From an uncultured Actinomycetes bacterium (lineage in GTDB: Bacteria > Actinomycetota > Acidimicrobiia > Acidimicrobiales > RAAP-2): DNA of 64,000 bases. The notes below the pieces were generated by a model. That model had not been told where the DNA came from. It saw only the letters and a program-made list of their open reading frames with translations, and searched no databases. The DNA lies in NCBI GenBank assembly GCA_903900235.1, contig CAIUMH010000031.1, positions 1-64,000 on the forward strand, in the 5' to 3' direction. The position numbers and the translations under genes are program-made. Below, in pieces: positions 19,545 through 29,609 of this stretch (the stretch's first letter is position 1; each line of letters begins with the position of its first letter).

Positions 19545-20756
19545 TCAGCTAGGGGTCGTGGCGATGATGCCCAGGCACATCTCGTCGGAGGAACCGTCGC
19601 CCCACGTGACATAGCGGGTCTGGAGACCAAGACCGGCCCGAATACTTGGGTTGTAGGTGCAGGTCATCTTGATGGCATCCCCGGAGTGGATGGCGATCGG
19701 CTTGCGGAGCGTGTAGGAGATCTGGCCATCGAAGTTGTAGGCCGGCTGGTTCACCAATGTCGTCGTCCGGCCACCGGAGACCAGTTGGACCTTCACACCC
19801 CAACCCGTCAGGTGCATGTGGGGCGTCACCTGCCGGATGAGCGATCCTGGCGTTTCGAGCAGCGGGGTCGTGCAGACGGTCTTGACGATGGCGCCGAACT
19901 TGGGTTGTTTGATCCTTGAGATGGCTCCAGCCGCTCCTCCGGTGTCACCGAGATGACACCAGCTCTCGTTCTGGTTGACGAAGTCCACTGCAGCCTGCCC
20001 GAACCGAGCGCCGATGTTGGCGAGGGCAGTGGCCCGACTGCAGAGCGGGTTGGCCACGAGGTCGGTCCCCTTGACACAGGGGATATCCGGCATGGCGATG
20101 TGGTCCGGGTCGAGCGAGAGCGGCCGGAGCGATGACGTCGCCTGCGGTGCGGTGGTGAGTCGGAGCGTTGAGAGGTCAGGATGCGATCCCAACCGCAGGT
20201 TGTAGTGCATCTGGAGGACGATCAGGCTGTTCGCCGGGAGCGGGATGCCTGTGCCTGTAGGAGTGGAGTTGACACCACGCCCGGGGGCCCATCCGCCGAG
20301 CCACGTTGTCCCATCGAAGGATCCGGACGGGTTGAGAGGCGCCCCAAAGCAGGTCCACCCCTTGCCGTCGACGTTGAGTTGCGTAGCCCGAGCCACATTT
20401 CTCGATCCGGAGACCAAGAAGTAGATGGCGTGGTGGACCTCGTTGGACTGCGACCCGGTGCGGTTCCGATCCGGGAGCAAGAGGCTCGCCACGATGTCCT
20501 GGGCTTCAGTCACATGCGGGTCGATGACTGTGCAGTGGTAGTCGTCAGTTCCGCCGTCCAGGGCCACCGGCGTATAGGGCGCGCTCGGCGTGAAGTCGGT
20601 GGTCGTCGTGACGAGCGGTGTGGTCGTGGTGGTCGTGGTGGTCGTGGTGGTCGTGGTGTTGGCCGCGCTAGCGGTCGTGGCGACCGCCACTGGGATCATG
20701 CCTAGGGCGGCGACGCTGGCGCTGATACCCAGCACGACCGAACGACTCAAGCGCAT
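19545..20756 (-). CDS. Secreted copper type II ascorbate-dependent monooxygenase-like (PHM-like) protein
   Basis: Signal peptide then poly-Thr linker; EVHHAIYFLV, LQMHYN, RQVTPHMHLTGWG, GDGSSDEMCLG as in PHM-type copper sites. ATG at 20756 chosen because the longer ORF overlaps mutY. Confidence 0.72.
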   Translation of the reverse strand: MRLSRSVVLGISASVAALGMIPVAVATTASAANTTTTTTTTTTTTTPLVTTTTDFTPSAPYTPVALDGGTDDYHCTVIDPHVTEAQDIVASLLLPDRNRTGSQSNEVHHAIYFLVSGSRNVARATQLNVDGKGWTCFGAPLNPSGSFDGTTWLGGWAPGRGVNSTPTGTGIPLPANSLIVLQMHYNLRLGSHPDLSTLRLTTAPQATSSLRPLSLDPDHIAMPDIPCVKGTDLVANPLCSRATALANIGARFGQAAVDFVNQNESWCHLGDTGGAAGAISRIKQPKFGAIVKTVCTTPLLETPGSLIRQVTPHMHLTGWGVKVQLVSGGRTTTLVNQPAYNFDGQISYTLRKPIAIHSGDAIKMTCTYNPSIRAGLGLQTRYVTWGDGSSDEMCLGIIATTPS

Positions 20757-20793
20757 CTCAATAACATAGCGAGTGGCGTTCGACGACGCGAGG

Positions 20794-21636
20794 TCAGCGG
20801 TCGACGAGCAGGACCGTGCCATCGAGTCGCCCCACTATGCCCTCGGCCCCAAGCGCGTCGATGGCTGCATCGATCCGTGCCTCACCGTGTCTTCGTCGGA
20901 GCGCCTCGATCGCCGCTGCATCAGCTGGACCGCCCCGCACGAGGGTGAGCACCGCTCCGCGGGCCTGACGTTGCGAACCCTCGAAGCGGGACTGCGGTCG
21001 ACTCGTGCCGGCCGTCGTGGCCGCCGGGTCCGGCGCCGTCGACCCCCCTCTGCGCCACGCACAGGATCGGCGGAGGGTGCAACCCTCGCACGAAGGTGTC
21101 CGCGCCGTGCAGACAAGCGCCCCATGGTCGAGCAAGGCCTGGTTATGTCGCCACCCGTCACCCTCGCCGACGAGACCGTCAGCCGTACGCTGGAGGATGG
21201 CCGCCGAAAGAGGGCGACCGGCCACAGCCCGTGAGATGACCCGGGCGACGTTGACGTCAACGACTGCCACGTCGTGCTCAAATGCGAAGGCGAGGACAGC
21301 CCGGGCGGTGTACGGACCAACGCCAGGGAGCGCCAGCAGCTCAGGTAGCGAGTCGGGGACCGTTCCGTCATGGTGCTCCACCATTGCCACGGCGGCGCGG
21401 TAGAGACCGACTGCTCGACGGTTGTAGCCGAGACCCTCCCACCGACGGACGATGTCTGCTTGCCCGGCTGCGGCGGCAGCTGCAGGATTCGGGAGGTCAG
21501 CCAGCAGCGAAGACCATGCGTGCTGGGCTCTCGAGACCTGCGTCTGCTGGAGCATCACCTCGGCGACGAGGATCGCCCAGGGGTCCCGAGTCCTGCGCCA
21601 CGGGAGGTCGCGGACGACCTCAAGCCGCTCGGCCAA
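20794..21636 (-). CDS. mutY: A/G-specific adenine glycosylase
   Basis: LPWRRTRDPWAILVAEVMLQQTQVSR, LPGVGPYTARAVLAFAF, VDVNVARVI, and the [4Fe-4S] pattern CTARTPSCEGCTLRRSC. Confidence 0.9.
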   Translation of the reverse strand: MAERLEVVRDLPWRRTRDPWAILVAEVMLQQTQVSRAQHAWSSLLADLPNPAAAAAAGQADIVRRWEGLGYNRRAVGLYRAAVAMVEHHDGTVPDSLPELLALPGVGPYTARAVLAFAFEHDVAVVDVNVARVISRAVAGRPLSAAILQRTADGLVGEGDGWRHNQALLDHGALVCTARTPSCEGCTLRRSCAWRRGGSTAPDPAATTAGTSRPQSRFEGSQRQARGAVLTLVRGGPADAAAIEALRRRHGEARIDAAIDALGAEGIVGRLDGTVLLVDR

Positions 21637-21673
21637 CCGTCGACGCCAGACCTCAATCGAGGCCCGGGTCGGC

Positions 21674-22186
21674 TCAGCCCCAGACGTCGCCAGCGTACGG
21701 ACGCTGTCGTTGCGGGGCCGAGTCGCGCTTCCACACCATCACGCGGCGGCGGAAGTAGCAGACCTCGAGACCATCTTGGTTGAAGCCCTTGGTCTCGACC
21801 GTGACGATGCCTCGGTCGTTCTTCGACTTCGATTCGGTCACCTCGAGTACACGAGTCTCCGCGTAGATGGTGTCGCCGTGGAAGGTCGGGTTCTTGTGCT
21901 GGAGCGTCTCGATCTCAAGGTTGGCGATGGCGGCGCCGGACACATCGGGCACACTCATCCCGAGGACTAGGGAGTAGACGAGGTTTCCCACCACCACGTT
22001 GCGCTTCTGCACCGATTCGTGCTCAGCGAACCACACATTGGTGTGCAGCGGATGGTGGTTCATCGTGATCATGCAGAAGAGGTGATCGTCGTATTCGGTG
22101 ATCGTCTTGCCGGGCCAGTGCTTGTACACATCGCCGGGGATGAAGTCCTCGAGATAGCGGCCGAAGGGGCGGTCATGGGTCGTCAT
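21674..22186 (-). CDS. MaoC-like (R)-hydratase domain protein
   Basis: GRYLEDFIPGDVYKHWPGKTITEYDDHLFCMITMNHHPLHTN hot-dog MaoC N-terminus; GDTIYAETRVLEV. Confidence 0.88.
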   Translation of the reverse strand: MTTHDRPFGRYLEDFIPGDVYKHWPGKTITEYDDHLFCMITMNHHPLHTNVWFAEHESVQKRNVVVGNLVYSLVLGMSVPDVSGAAIANLEIETLQHKNPTFHGDTIYAETRVLEVTESKSKNDRGIVTVETKGFNQDGLEVCYFRRRVMVWKRDSAPQRQRPYAGDVWG

Positions 22187-22245
22187 CTCCCTATCGTCGC
22201 CGCGTCAGCACCCCGCGCGCCACTCAGCACTGCGAGGGTCTCTCC

Positions 22246-22683
22246 TCAGATGGCGAGGGGCCGGGTCGTGAACCCAATAGAGCCGCCTTCGACTGCCTCG
22301 CCGTCGAGCAGAAACTTCCACGTGAAGCGACTCCCAGGATCGATGGGAAGCGGTCCGAGGTTGATGGCCATCGGGATGTCCACTGGCGTCCCCTCCATGA
22401 GCCCTTCGGGTCGCATCGCCGAGAGTTCGCCACGGATCTCGATGGACTCAAGGCCACTCTCCGTCATGAAGGTGACCGGCCGGCCATCAGCGTCCTCGAG
22501 GAACAACTCCCAGTGATGCACACGATCGGTCTCATGCCAGTCAACCTCGAGCTTGATCGCCACCGCCGATGGTGCCGGATCTGGTCCGATCAGCGACCAC
22601 CCTCCGCCCAAGATGTAGAGCTTTCCCTCGGCGACCTGCGCCGAATCCGCCAAGAGCATGGTTACCTTCACCTTCTGCACCAT
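22246..22683 (-). CDS. Conserved hypothetical protein (DUF6941-like)
   Basis: MVQKVKVTMLLADSAQVAEGKLYILGGGWSLIGPDPAPSAVAIKLEVDWHETDRVHHWELFLEDADG; start at 22683 favoured. Confidence 0.7.
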   Translation of the reverse strand: MVQKVKVTMLLADSAQVAEGKLYILGGGWSLIGPDPAPSAVAIKLEVDWHETDRVHHWELFLEDADGRPVTFMTESGLESIEIRGELSAMRPEGLMEGTPVDIPMAINLGPLPIDPGSRFTWKFLLDGEAVEGGSIGFTTRPLAI

Positions 22684-22756
22684 AGGAGCGCCCGACGGGG
22701 CCGGCAAGGTCGGGATGGGCCTTCTCCTCAGTGTGGCGATGTGCGAGGCTCTCGTC

Positions 22757-23419
22757 ATGGCAGACGACATCCTCGGAGACGTTCGAGACTTACGTGACGA
22801 CGTCTACCGGCGCCCACTGGCCACCGCCATGACTCGGCTCGGGGTTGGTCCCGGCTGGCGATGCGTCGACGTCGGCGCCGGCCTCGGTGACGTGGCCATC
22901 GCCCTCGGCGAGATCGTCGGTCGAGAGGGTCGTATCTATGCCGTCGACATCGATCCCGCCGCTCGTGACCTCGTTGCCGCCGCTGCGGCCGCCCACGCCC
23001 AAGTCCTCGCTCTGACCCAAGCCGTAGAAGACCTCACGCTGCCCGAGGCGGTTGATCTGGCGTTCTGCCGCTTCCTTCTCCTCCATGTACACGAGCCGCT
23101 CGCCGGGCTGACCGCCATGGCCGCAGCAGTCCGACCGGGTGGATGGGTGGTGGCCCAGGAACCAATCACCAGCGCCGGCCGGATCGACGGCGTGGCCATG
23201 TCGATGCCCGATGCTCGGCACCCTGACATCGGCGCGCTCCTTCCGGGCTTGGTCGTGTCCGCCGGGCTCGAGTTGGTGGATGCCTGGGCCGAGGCTCCCG
23301 CTGGCTGCGGCCCTGGCCCCGTCGCCTCGTACCTCGAGGAGCTCACTGAGGTCGATCCGGCCGATGCGTCGATCGTGCTGCCGCCACTCGTCACTGTCCT
23401 CGCCCGCCGCCCCGACTGA
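22757..23419 (+). CDS. SAM-dependent class I methyltransferase
   Basis: WRCVDVGAGLGDVAIALGEIVGREGRIYAVDIDPAARDL; start ATG 22757. Confidence 0.85.
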   Translation: MADDILGDVRDLRDDVYRRPLATAMTRLGVGPGWRCVDVGAGLGDVAIALGEIVGREGRIYAVDIDPAARDLVAAAAAAHAQVLALTQAVEDLTLPEAVDLAFCRFLLLHVHEPLAGLTAMAAAVRPGGWVVAQEPITSAGRIDGVAMSMPDARHPDIGALLPGLVVSAGLELVDAWAEAPAGCGPGPVASYLEELTEVDPADASIVLPPLVTVLARRPD

Positions 23420-23465
23420 CCAGACACGGCATCGTCGGGTGAGCCGGCGACTAGATTTCGACTCC

Positions 23466-25079
23466 ATGGCAGAGAACCTCGCACCTGATCTCACTCAGGC
23501 CGCTTCGGCGGTCGCCCTCGCTCAGGAGGTCGTCGACAAGGCCGTCGGAGCTCTCGTGGCCAATGGTGGCATCGACGCCAACCAAGTGGTGGCCTATGAC
23601 CTCGCTCACGCAGCCAGCGCCGTCGGCACCGCTCGCTCAACCCTCACCTATGGCGCCAAGGGCGACATCGAGGCTCGCATCGCCTGCGCCTTCATTGCCG
23701 ACGCCCTCCGGGACCTGGGCCAGCGCATGGTCGGTCGCGAGCAGCTCTTTGGAGTCGAGCCGGGTTGGATGGCCCCGGTGGCCGGATTCGTCACTGCATT
23801 CTGTGACCCAGACTTCCTGGCCAGCCTTGTGGGCCAGACCGGCCCACGCCATCTCGATCAGGACTTCGAGCTTGTGGCCGACACCTTTCACCGCTTCGCC
23901 GAGGAGCAGATCCGCCCCCGGGCCGAACACATCCACCGCGAGAACGCTGACATCCCCGAGGACCTCATTGAAGCCCTTGCCGAGATCGGCGGCATGGGAC
24001 TCAGCGTTCCCGAGGAGTACGGCGGCTTCGCCAGTGGCGGCGAGGCCGACTACATCGGCATGGTGGTCGCCACCGAGGAGCTCACTTGGGGATCACTCGG
24101 AGCAGGCGGAGCGCTCATCACCCGTCCCGAGATCCTGACCCGCGCCGTCCTCGCTGGCGGGACCGAGGAGCAGAAGCAGCGCTGGCTTCCCAAGCTGGCC
24201 ACCGCCGAGATCATGGCTGCCGTGGCCGTCACCGAGCCCGACTACGGCTCCGACGTGGCCAACATCACCACCCAGGCCACCAAGACCGAGGGTGGCTGGC
24301 TCATCAACGGGACCAAGACGTGGTGCACCTTTGGGGCTCGAGCGAACGCGCTCATGCTGCTGGCTCGCACCGACCCGGACCGCTCCAAGACTCACCGTGG
24401 CTTGACGCTCTTCGTGGTCGAGAAGCCCATCGCCGACGCGCATGGCTTCATCTTCACGCAGGAAGCATCGAGTGAGGGTCGCAGCGACGACAACGGACGC
24501 ATGGAGGGTCGCCCCATCGACACGCTGGGCTACCGCGGCATGCACTCATACGAGATCGCCTTCGATAACTGGTTCGTCCCCGATGCCAATCTCGTCGGTG
24601 GCGAGGATGGCATCGGCAAGGGCTTCTACTACCAGATGGCCGGATTCGAGAATGGCCGCATCCAGACCGCAGCCCGGGCCGTCGGTCTCATGCAGGCGGC
24701 ATATGAGGCCGCATATGAGTACGCCGAGAACCGCAAGGTCTTCGGGTCACCCATCTTCGACTACCAGCTCACCAAGGTGAAGCTGACCCGCATGGCCGTC
24801 ATCATTCAGGCCTGCCGGCAATACTCCCTCGAGGTGGCTGTCCTCATGGCCAATGGTGAGGGCTCACTCGAGGCCTCAATGGCCAAGGCCTATGTCTGCA
24901 GGGCAGCCGAGTGGGTCACCCGTGAGGCCATGCAGATCCACGGCGGCATGGGCTATGCCGAGGAGTATGCCGTCAGTCGCTACTTCGTCGATGCCCGCGT
25001 GCTGTCGATCTTCGAGGGGGCCGATGAGACGCTGTGCCTCAAGGTCGTGGCACGCAAGCTCATCGAGGATGCCAGCTAG
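23466..25079 (+). CDS. Acyl-CoA dehydrogenase family protein
   Basis: MAVAVTEPDYGSDVANI, MHSYEIAFDNWFVP, RKVFGSPIFDYQLTKVKL, MQIHGGMGYAEEYAVSRYFVDARVLSIFEGADE; extended N-terminal helical region. Confidence 0.92.
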   Translation: MAENLAPDLTQAASAVALAQEVVDKAVGALVANGGIDANQVVAYDLAHAASAVGTARSTLTYGAKGDIEARIACAFIADALRDLGQRMVGREQLFGVEPGWMAPVAGFVTAFCDPDFLASLVGQTGPRHLDQDFELVADTFHRFAEEQIRPRAEHIHRENADIPEDLIEALAEIGGMGLSVPEEYGGFASGGEADYIGMVVATEELTWGSLGAGGALITRPEILTRAVLAGGTEEQKQRWLPKLATAEIMAAVAVTEPDYGSDVANITTQATKTEGGWLINGTKTWCTFGARANALMLLARTDPDRSKTHRGLTLFVVEKPIADAHGFIFTQEASSEGRSDDNGRMEGRPIDTLGYRGMHSYEIAFDNWFVPDANLVGGEDGIGKGFYYQMAGFENGRIQTAARAVGLMQAAYEAAYEYAENRKVFGSPIFDYQLTKVKLTRMAVIIQACRQYSLEVAVLMANGEGSLEASMAKAYVCRAAEWVTREAMQIHGGMGYAEEYAVSRYFVDARVLSIFEGADETLCLKVVARKLIEDAS

Positions 25080-25095
25080 GACATCGGGCCAAGCG

Positions 25096-26268
25096 TTACT
25101 GCTGCTGAGTGACGTGAACCGTGAGGGGCGAAAAGCCCGGCGCCGGCTCGGGAACTGGAGTGGCGCTGGCTTTGCCGGCAAAGACATTCTTCAGCTGGAA
25201 CACCGTGTAGTACTGCACCACGGGCCAGAGCTTCACAGGTGAGGCATCAGCCTTCTCGCAACCGTTGATGCCGAGTTTGGCCAACCGTGGCGAAACGAAG
25301 TGGTTGGCTACCGCAAAGTTGATGAGTCCACCGCCAGAGCGGATTCCGACACAGATATCGGTGTAACTGTTGTGCCCGAGGCCTACAACCTCAATGAGCG
25401 ACTTCGGCGCTGAGAAGCGCTGGTACGTCGCGGTGACCTTTGCCTGCGTGACGGCGGAATCACCGGTCGTACCGATGATCATGGTTGGCTTCGTTGACGG
25501 TGTGCCCACGGGACCCACCGGCGCCCATCCGATCGCCGTCGCGATGCCTGGTGCCCTCAAGGCGTCAAAGGCAGTTTGTCCCCCCATGGAGTGGCCAGCT
25601 GCTGCGACCTTCGAGGGATTCACCGCCCGGTAGAGAGGTGAGGTTGCGTCCGCTCCCGCTGTGACGACTGCTCGGAGCGAGGAAAGCATGACCGACCGGT
25701 CGAACGAAGGCGTCGGAGGTGGGGTTCCCTTGAGCGCCTGGCTGGCGAGGCCCCGTTCGAGATAGTCAGCACTCACCACGACGAAGCCCCACGAGGCAAT
25801 TCCTGCCAGGAGGTTCGAGTAGTAGAGCCGCTCTCCGCCATAGCCGTGACTGAACAGCAGCACTGGGAAATGATGGGGCACAGCCCCCAGCCCGCTCCCG
25901 TCACAACCCACCCTCGTTCCAGGGATCGATTGGTGCGTGTCGTAGGCCGCGGGGAGCACCGACCGAAGCGAGACGGGCAGGGTCTCAGACTGTGAATAGC
26001 TGAAGCCCTTCGTGCAGATCTGAGCCGACGGAGCATCTCCCTTTCCGGGTATACCCAACGAAGTCGGGTAGAACACCGTGGCCAAGCGCTCCCCGAGCAC
26101 GTTGCCAGCAGACCCGAGATCGAGCGTCGTGACACTCACCAGGTTCGATCCGGACTTGGCGTAGTCAGGTGTTGACGAGGTGTTCGGTGGTGCCGCCATC
26201 GGCGCCGAACAGGCTGACACGGTCAACGCACCGAACAGCAGTCCACCCAAGAACTTGCGCTTCATCAT
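25096..26268 (-). CDS. Lipoprotein alpha/beta hydrolase (PAF-acetylhydrolase/dienelactone hydrolase-like)
   Basis: MMKRKFLGGLLFGALTVSACSA lipobox; VLLFSHGYGG, AAAGHSMGGQTAFDAL. Confidence 0.82.
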   Translation of the reverse strand: MMKRKFLGGLLFGALTVSACSAPMAAPPNTSSTPDYAKSGSNLVSVTTLDLGSAGNVLGERLATVFYPTSLGIPGKGDAPSAQICTKGFSYSQSETLPVSLRSVLPAAYDTHQSIPGTRVGCDGSGLGAVPHHFPVLLFSHGYGGERLYYSNLLAGIASWGFVVVSADYLERGLASQALKGTPPPTPSFDRSVMLSSLRAVVTAGADATSPLYRAVNPSKVAAAGHSMGGQTAFDALRAPGIATAIGWAPVGPVGTPSTKPTMIIGTTGDSAVTQAKVTATYQRFSAPKSLIEVVGLGHNSYTDICVGIRSGGGLINFAVANHFVSPRLAKLGINGCEKADASPVKLWPVVQYYTVFQLKNVFAGKASATPVPEPAPGFSPLTVHVTQQQ

Positions 26269-26345
26269 TACCCCCCAGATTTTGAAACGGATCTTGACAC
26301 ACCGTCGTCGCGCGAATCTTGAAGTGCTGCGTCAGGCCTGCGCGA

Positions 26346-27701
26346 TCACGTTCGAGATGCTCCCTCGTGTTCAGGTACCGACCGGTAGAGCACCAGCAGG
26401 ATCACGTCATACGCGATCTTCATGGTGCCGGCGATGACGAGTGGCCAGCCCACATCTGAGGTCGAGAGCAGGAGGCCTGCGAGGAGCGGAGTTGTCGCCG
26501 AGGCTAACGACCGGGGGACATTCGTCACGCTTGACGCGGCGGCACGCTCACCCGCTGGAACCACTGCCATCACGAAGGCCTGGCGAGCTGGAACGTCCAT
26601 CTGGGCGAAGAGGGATCGAGCGAGCAGCAACCCCACCGCCACACCCCCACGTGGAGCAAAGGCAGCAAGGATCAGCAAGATATTCGCCGGGATATGGGTA
26701 TACGCCATCGTCCGAATGAGACCGATGCGTCTGGCGAGCACAGGGGCGAGTACCTGCGATGCCGCCCCGAGCAGACCGGCCGCGAAGAAGAGTCCTCCTG
26801 TCGCTGCCGGTGAGAGGCCGAATCGCAGGTGCAGCCAGAGCACCAGAAGAGAGGTGACAACGAACCCGCTGCCCGCCGAGTCCAGACTGAACAGCGCCGC
26901 CAACTCGAGGACGGTCCTGCGTGAGGTGTGAAGTGCTCGTCGTCGCTCGCCCTCAGGGAGGGCTGGCTGTGGCTCGGGCTCGCCATGGCGATGGAGCCCG
27001 GCGTAGATCACAAAGATGATCACGGCCACGACCGCATAGAGCACGAATCCCGATCGGTCCGCGGTGGCTACGTGCCAGCCGTTTCGATGCGCCACAAGCG
27101 AGGGCAAGCCCGAGACAAGCGCGCCAACGGCACCGGCAAAGATTGCCCCGAGGTTGTAGACGGCGAAGATACGAGGTCGGCTCGATGGCTCCACCAAGCC
27201 GGCGACATAGGCCTGTTCTGTAGGGAGAAAGACACTGACGTCGCCAGCCGAAGGGTTGAGCGTCCCAAGTATGGCGATCACCATCAATGGCCAGAACCAG
27301 ACAGTCGAGGCGAAGCCGACCCCCGTGATAGCCATCATTCCAGCAGCGGCCAACAAGCGTGCCTTGAAGCTGATCGCTCTCCCTCGCAGGCCGAACAGCA
27401 GCGTCATGCCGGCGGATCCAAGCAAGGTTCCAGTGACGATGGCCCCGATGGCCACGGGACTAAATCCCAGATCGCTCAGGTATTGCGCAAGCAGAACACT
27501 GACAAAACCGTCGGCAAAGCCGCGCAGGGTGCGTCCGGCGATGATCCGAGTCGCGTCCGGCGATGTCAACTCGGGGAGAAATTTCAGGGGTGCCTCAGCC
27601 GCCCGGGAGGTGCGAGGAGAGGAATGCGATTGAGCGCGCCCAGAGAAGGTCTGAGGCTTCCTGGTCGAAGACCTCAGGACGGTCTTCATTGAAGAACGCA
27701 T
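26346..27701 (-). CDS. MFS transporter (start site uncertain; the listed ORF overlaps the upstream hydrolase)
   Basis: Twelve-TM-like hydrophobic pattern, GFADGFVSVLLAQYLSDLGFSPVAIGAIVTGTLLGSAGMTLLFGLRGR; true start probably internal, near LTSPDATRIIAGRTL. Confidence 0.82.
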   Translation of the reverse strand: MRSSMKTVLRSSTRKPQTFSGRAQSHSSPRTSRAAEAPLKFLPELTSPDATRIIAGRTLRGFADGFVSVLLAQYLSDLGFSPVAIGAIVTGTLLGSAGMTLLFGLRGRAISFKARLLAAAGMMAITGVGFASTVWFWPLMVIAILGTLNPSAGDVSVFLPTEQAYVAGLVEPSSRPRIFAVYNLGAIFAGAVGALVSGLPSLVAHRNGWHVATADRSGFVLYAVVAVIIFVIYAGLHRHGEPEPQPALPEGERRRALHTSRRTVLELAALFSLDSAGSGFVVTSLLVLWLHLRFGLSPAATGGLFFAAGLLGAASQVLAPVLARRIGLIRTMAYTHIPANILLILAAFAPRGGVAVGLLLARSLFAQMDVPARQAFVMAVVPAGERAAASSVTNVPRSLASATTPLLAGLLLSTSDVGWPLVIAGTMKIAYDVILLVLYRSVPEHEGASRT

Positions 27702-28323
27702 GGTGCGAGGTCGGATAGATGTGGAGTTCGACCGACTTGCCGAGAGCCGCGAGAGTTCCCGTCAGTTCCTCAGCCGCAGCCGGGGTGAAGAAATCGTCCA
27801 GGCCGGCGCAGTGAATCTGTGTCACAGCCGTCATCTCGGCGTAGTCCGGATGGGCGATCTCCCACGGATGGACGCCGTAGCAGGGGACTACTGCGGCGAT
27901 GGCATCAGGTCGACGTGCCGCCAGCATCAGCGCCAGCCCACCCCCCATGCAGAACCCAATCACTCCGAGCCGATCGTGGCCCGTCCGAGCTTGGAGGAGT
28001 TGGACGGCACCGGACATATCCTGCGATGCCGCATCGAGTTGGAGACTCATCATCTCCTTCGCTGCATCATCAGGCTCGTGGAGCGGGACGACCTTGCCAC
28101 CGTAGAGATCAGGGGCCAACGCACTAAAGCCAGCCGCAGCCAGGCGGTCACAGACTCCCTTGATCTGATCGATCAGCCCCCACCATTCCTGAATCACCAC
28201 CACACCCGGGGCCCCGGGGGATTCTGCCATCGCCAAGTAGCCCCGAGCCGGGCGTCCTTCTGGACCATCAAACTCAACCATGTCACCCATGGATTCAGAC
28301 GATACCGCCCCAATCACACTCAT
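27595..28323 (-). CDS. Dienelactone hydrolase family protein
   Basis: GVVVIQEWWGLIDQIKGVCDRLAAAGFSALAPDLYGG, GVIGFCMGGGLALMLAARRP, YPTSHHAFFNEDRPEVFD. Confidence 0.92.
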   Translation of the reverse strand: MSVIGAVSSESMGDMVEFDGPEGRPARGYLAMAESPGAPGVVVIQEWWGLIDQIKGVCDRLAAAGFSALAPDLYGGKVVPLHEPDDAAKEMMSLQLDAASQDMSGAVQLLQARTGHDRLGVIGFCMGGGLALMLAARRPDAIAAVVPCYGVHPWEIAHPDYAEMTAVTQIHCAGLDDFFTPAAAEELTGTLAALGKSVELHIYPTSHHAFFNEDRPEVFDQEASDLLWARSIAFLSSHLPGG

Positions 28324-28457
28324 TCTTAAGGAGATCTCAAGGTTCCCTTGATTACCCTTTTGAGCAGGGTCTTCGTTGCCATCAGCCCGATGAGAATGGC
28401 CCCGATGTCGTCCAAAACCTTGATCGGAGACCCTGAGCCTGCAAGACTCTATGAATC

Positions 28458-29570
28458 GTGTACGACGCCGAAGGCAACATGAGCCCGACGACGACGTGGA
28501 CGCGGAGGATGACGCGATCAGCCTCCCGTGCCGCTTGGCCCCTCATGGCCGTAGCCGCAGTGTGTGCCAGCACTGTGCTTCCACTTTCGCGCCCCGCATC
28601 GGCCGACCAGCTCTCCGATGCCAAGGCCCAGGCTGCCGCGATCGAGGCCAAACTTAATGCCACCACATCACAGATCGGTGCTCTTGGCCAGCAATACGAC
28701 GCCGCCAAGTACCACCAGGAGCAACTGCAGTCGCAGATCTCGGAGACGCAGGCGACCATCGCCAAGACACAGGCACAGGTCTCGCGCGACAAGTCCCACC
28801 TGCGCAAGGCGGCCATTCACTCGTACATGTCGAATGGCACCGCGGCGAACTCCAATCCCCTCTTCACGACGAACCAGAAGGACTTTGCCGCCAAGACTCA
28901 GTACACCAAGGTCTCGGCGAGCCGACTGCACACCGCCGTGGCCCAACTGACCAATTCGAAGGACACCTTGGCGACTCAGCAAGCCAAGCTGCAGACGCAG
29001 GAGACGGCTGCTGCTGCTGCCACAGCCTCAGCCGCCGCTGCCATGAGCCAAGCCCAATTCCTCCAAGCCCAGCAGACCGCCACGCTCAGCCAGGCCAAGG
29101 GTCAGGTCGCCACCCTCCTCAGGCAGAGCCAACAGGCCGCCGCCGCCGTCCAAGCCACCCAGGCCAAGGCGGCCGCATCCGCTCCCCCCGCACGCAACTA
29201 CCCAGTACCTCCCCCAGCTCCAGGTGGTTCCGGTGCCGTGGCTGCTGCCGAGAGTCAGATCGGTGTCCCCTATGTCTGGGCTGCCTCGTCGCCGGGAACC
29301 GGGTTCGACTGTTCCGGTCTCACCTCATGGGCATGGTCCCAGGCCGGCGTGAGCCTCCCTCACTACTCGGGCGCCCAGATGGCAATGACGACACCGGTGC
29401 CCGGGCTCGCCAACGCCCAGCCTGGTGACCTGATCTTCTATGGCCCAGGTGGCAGCGAGCACGTGGCGATGTACGTCGGTGGTGGCTCGATGATCGAGGC
29501 ACCTCAGACCGGCTCATTCGTGCACATCACGTCGGTACGCATGGGCTTCGTCGGCATCGGCCGACCCTGA
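28458..29570 (+). CDS. Secreted NlpC/P60 peptidoglycan endopeptidase with N-terminal coiled coil
   Basis: Signal sequence, Ala/Gln-rich coiled coil, then SQIGVPYVWAASSPGTGFDCSGLTSWAWSQAGVSLPHYSGAQM...PGDLIFYGPGGSEHVAMYVGGGSMIEA (Cys/His NlpC/P60 motifs). Confidence 0.92.
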   Translation: MYDAEGNMSPTTTWTRRMTRSASRAAWPLMAVAAVCASTVLPLSRPASADQLSDAKAQAAAIEAKLNATTSQIGALGQQYDAAKYHQEQLQSQISETQATIAKTQAQVSRDKSHLRKAAIHSYMSNGTAANSNPLFTTNQKDFAAKTQYTKVSASRLHTAVAQLTNSKDTLATQQAKLQTQETAAAAATASAAAAMSQAQFLQAQQTATLSQAKGQVATLLRQSQQAAAAVQATQAKAAASAPPARNYPVPPPAPGGSGAVAAAESQIGVPYVWAASSPGTGFDCSGLTSWAWSQAGVSLPHYSGAQMAMTTPVPGLANAQPGDLIFYGPGGSEHVAMYVGGGSMIEAPQTGSFVHITSVRMGFVGIGRP

Positions 29571-29609
29571 GCCTCGAGCGCCGAGCGACCTAGGCGGGGC
29601 TGAGACTCC

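Noticed and set aside
28324-28457. Possible riboswitch upstream of the NlpC/P60 gene
   Set aside because: Cell-wall hydrolase genes in actinobacteria often carry a ydaO/c-di-AMP riboswitch, but I could not recognise its conserved core here.
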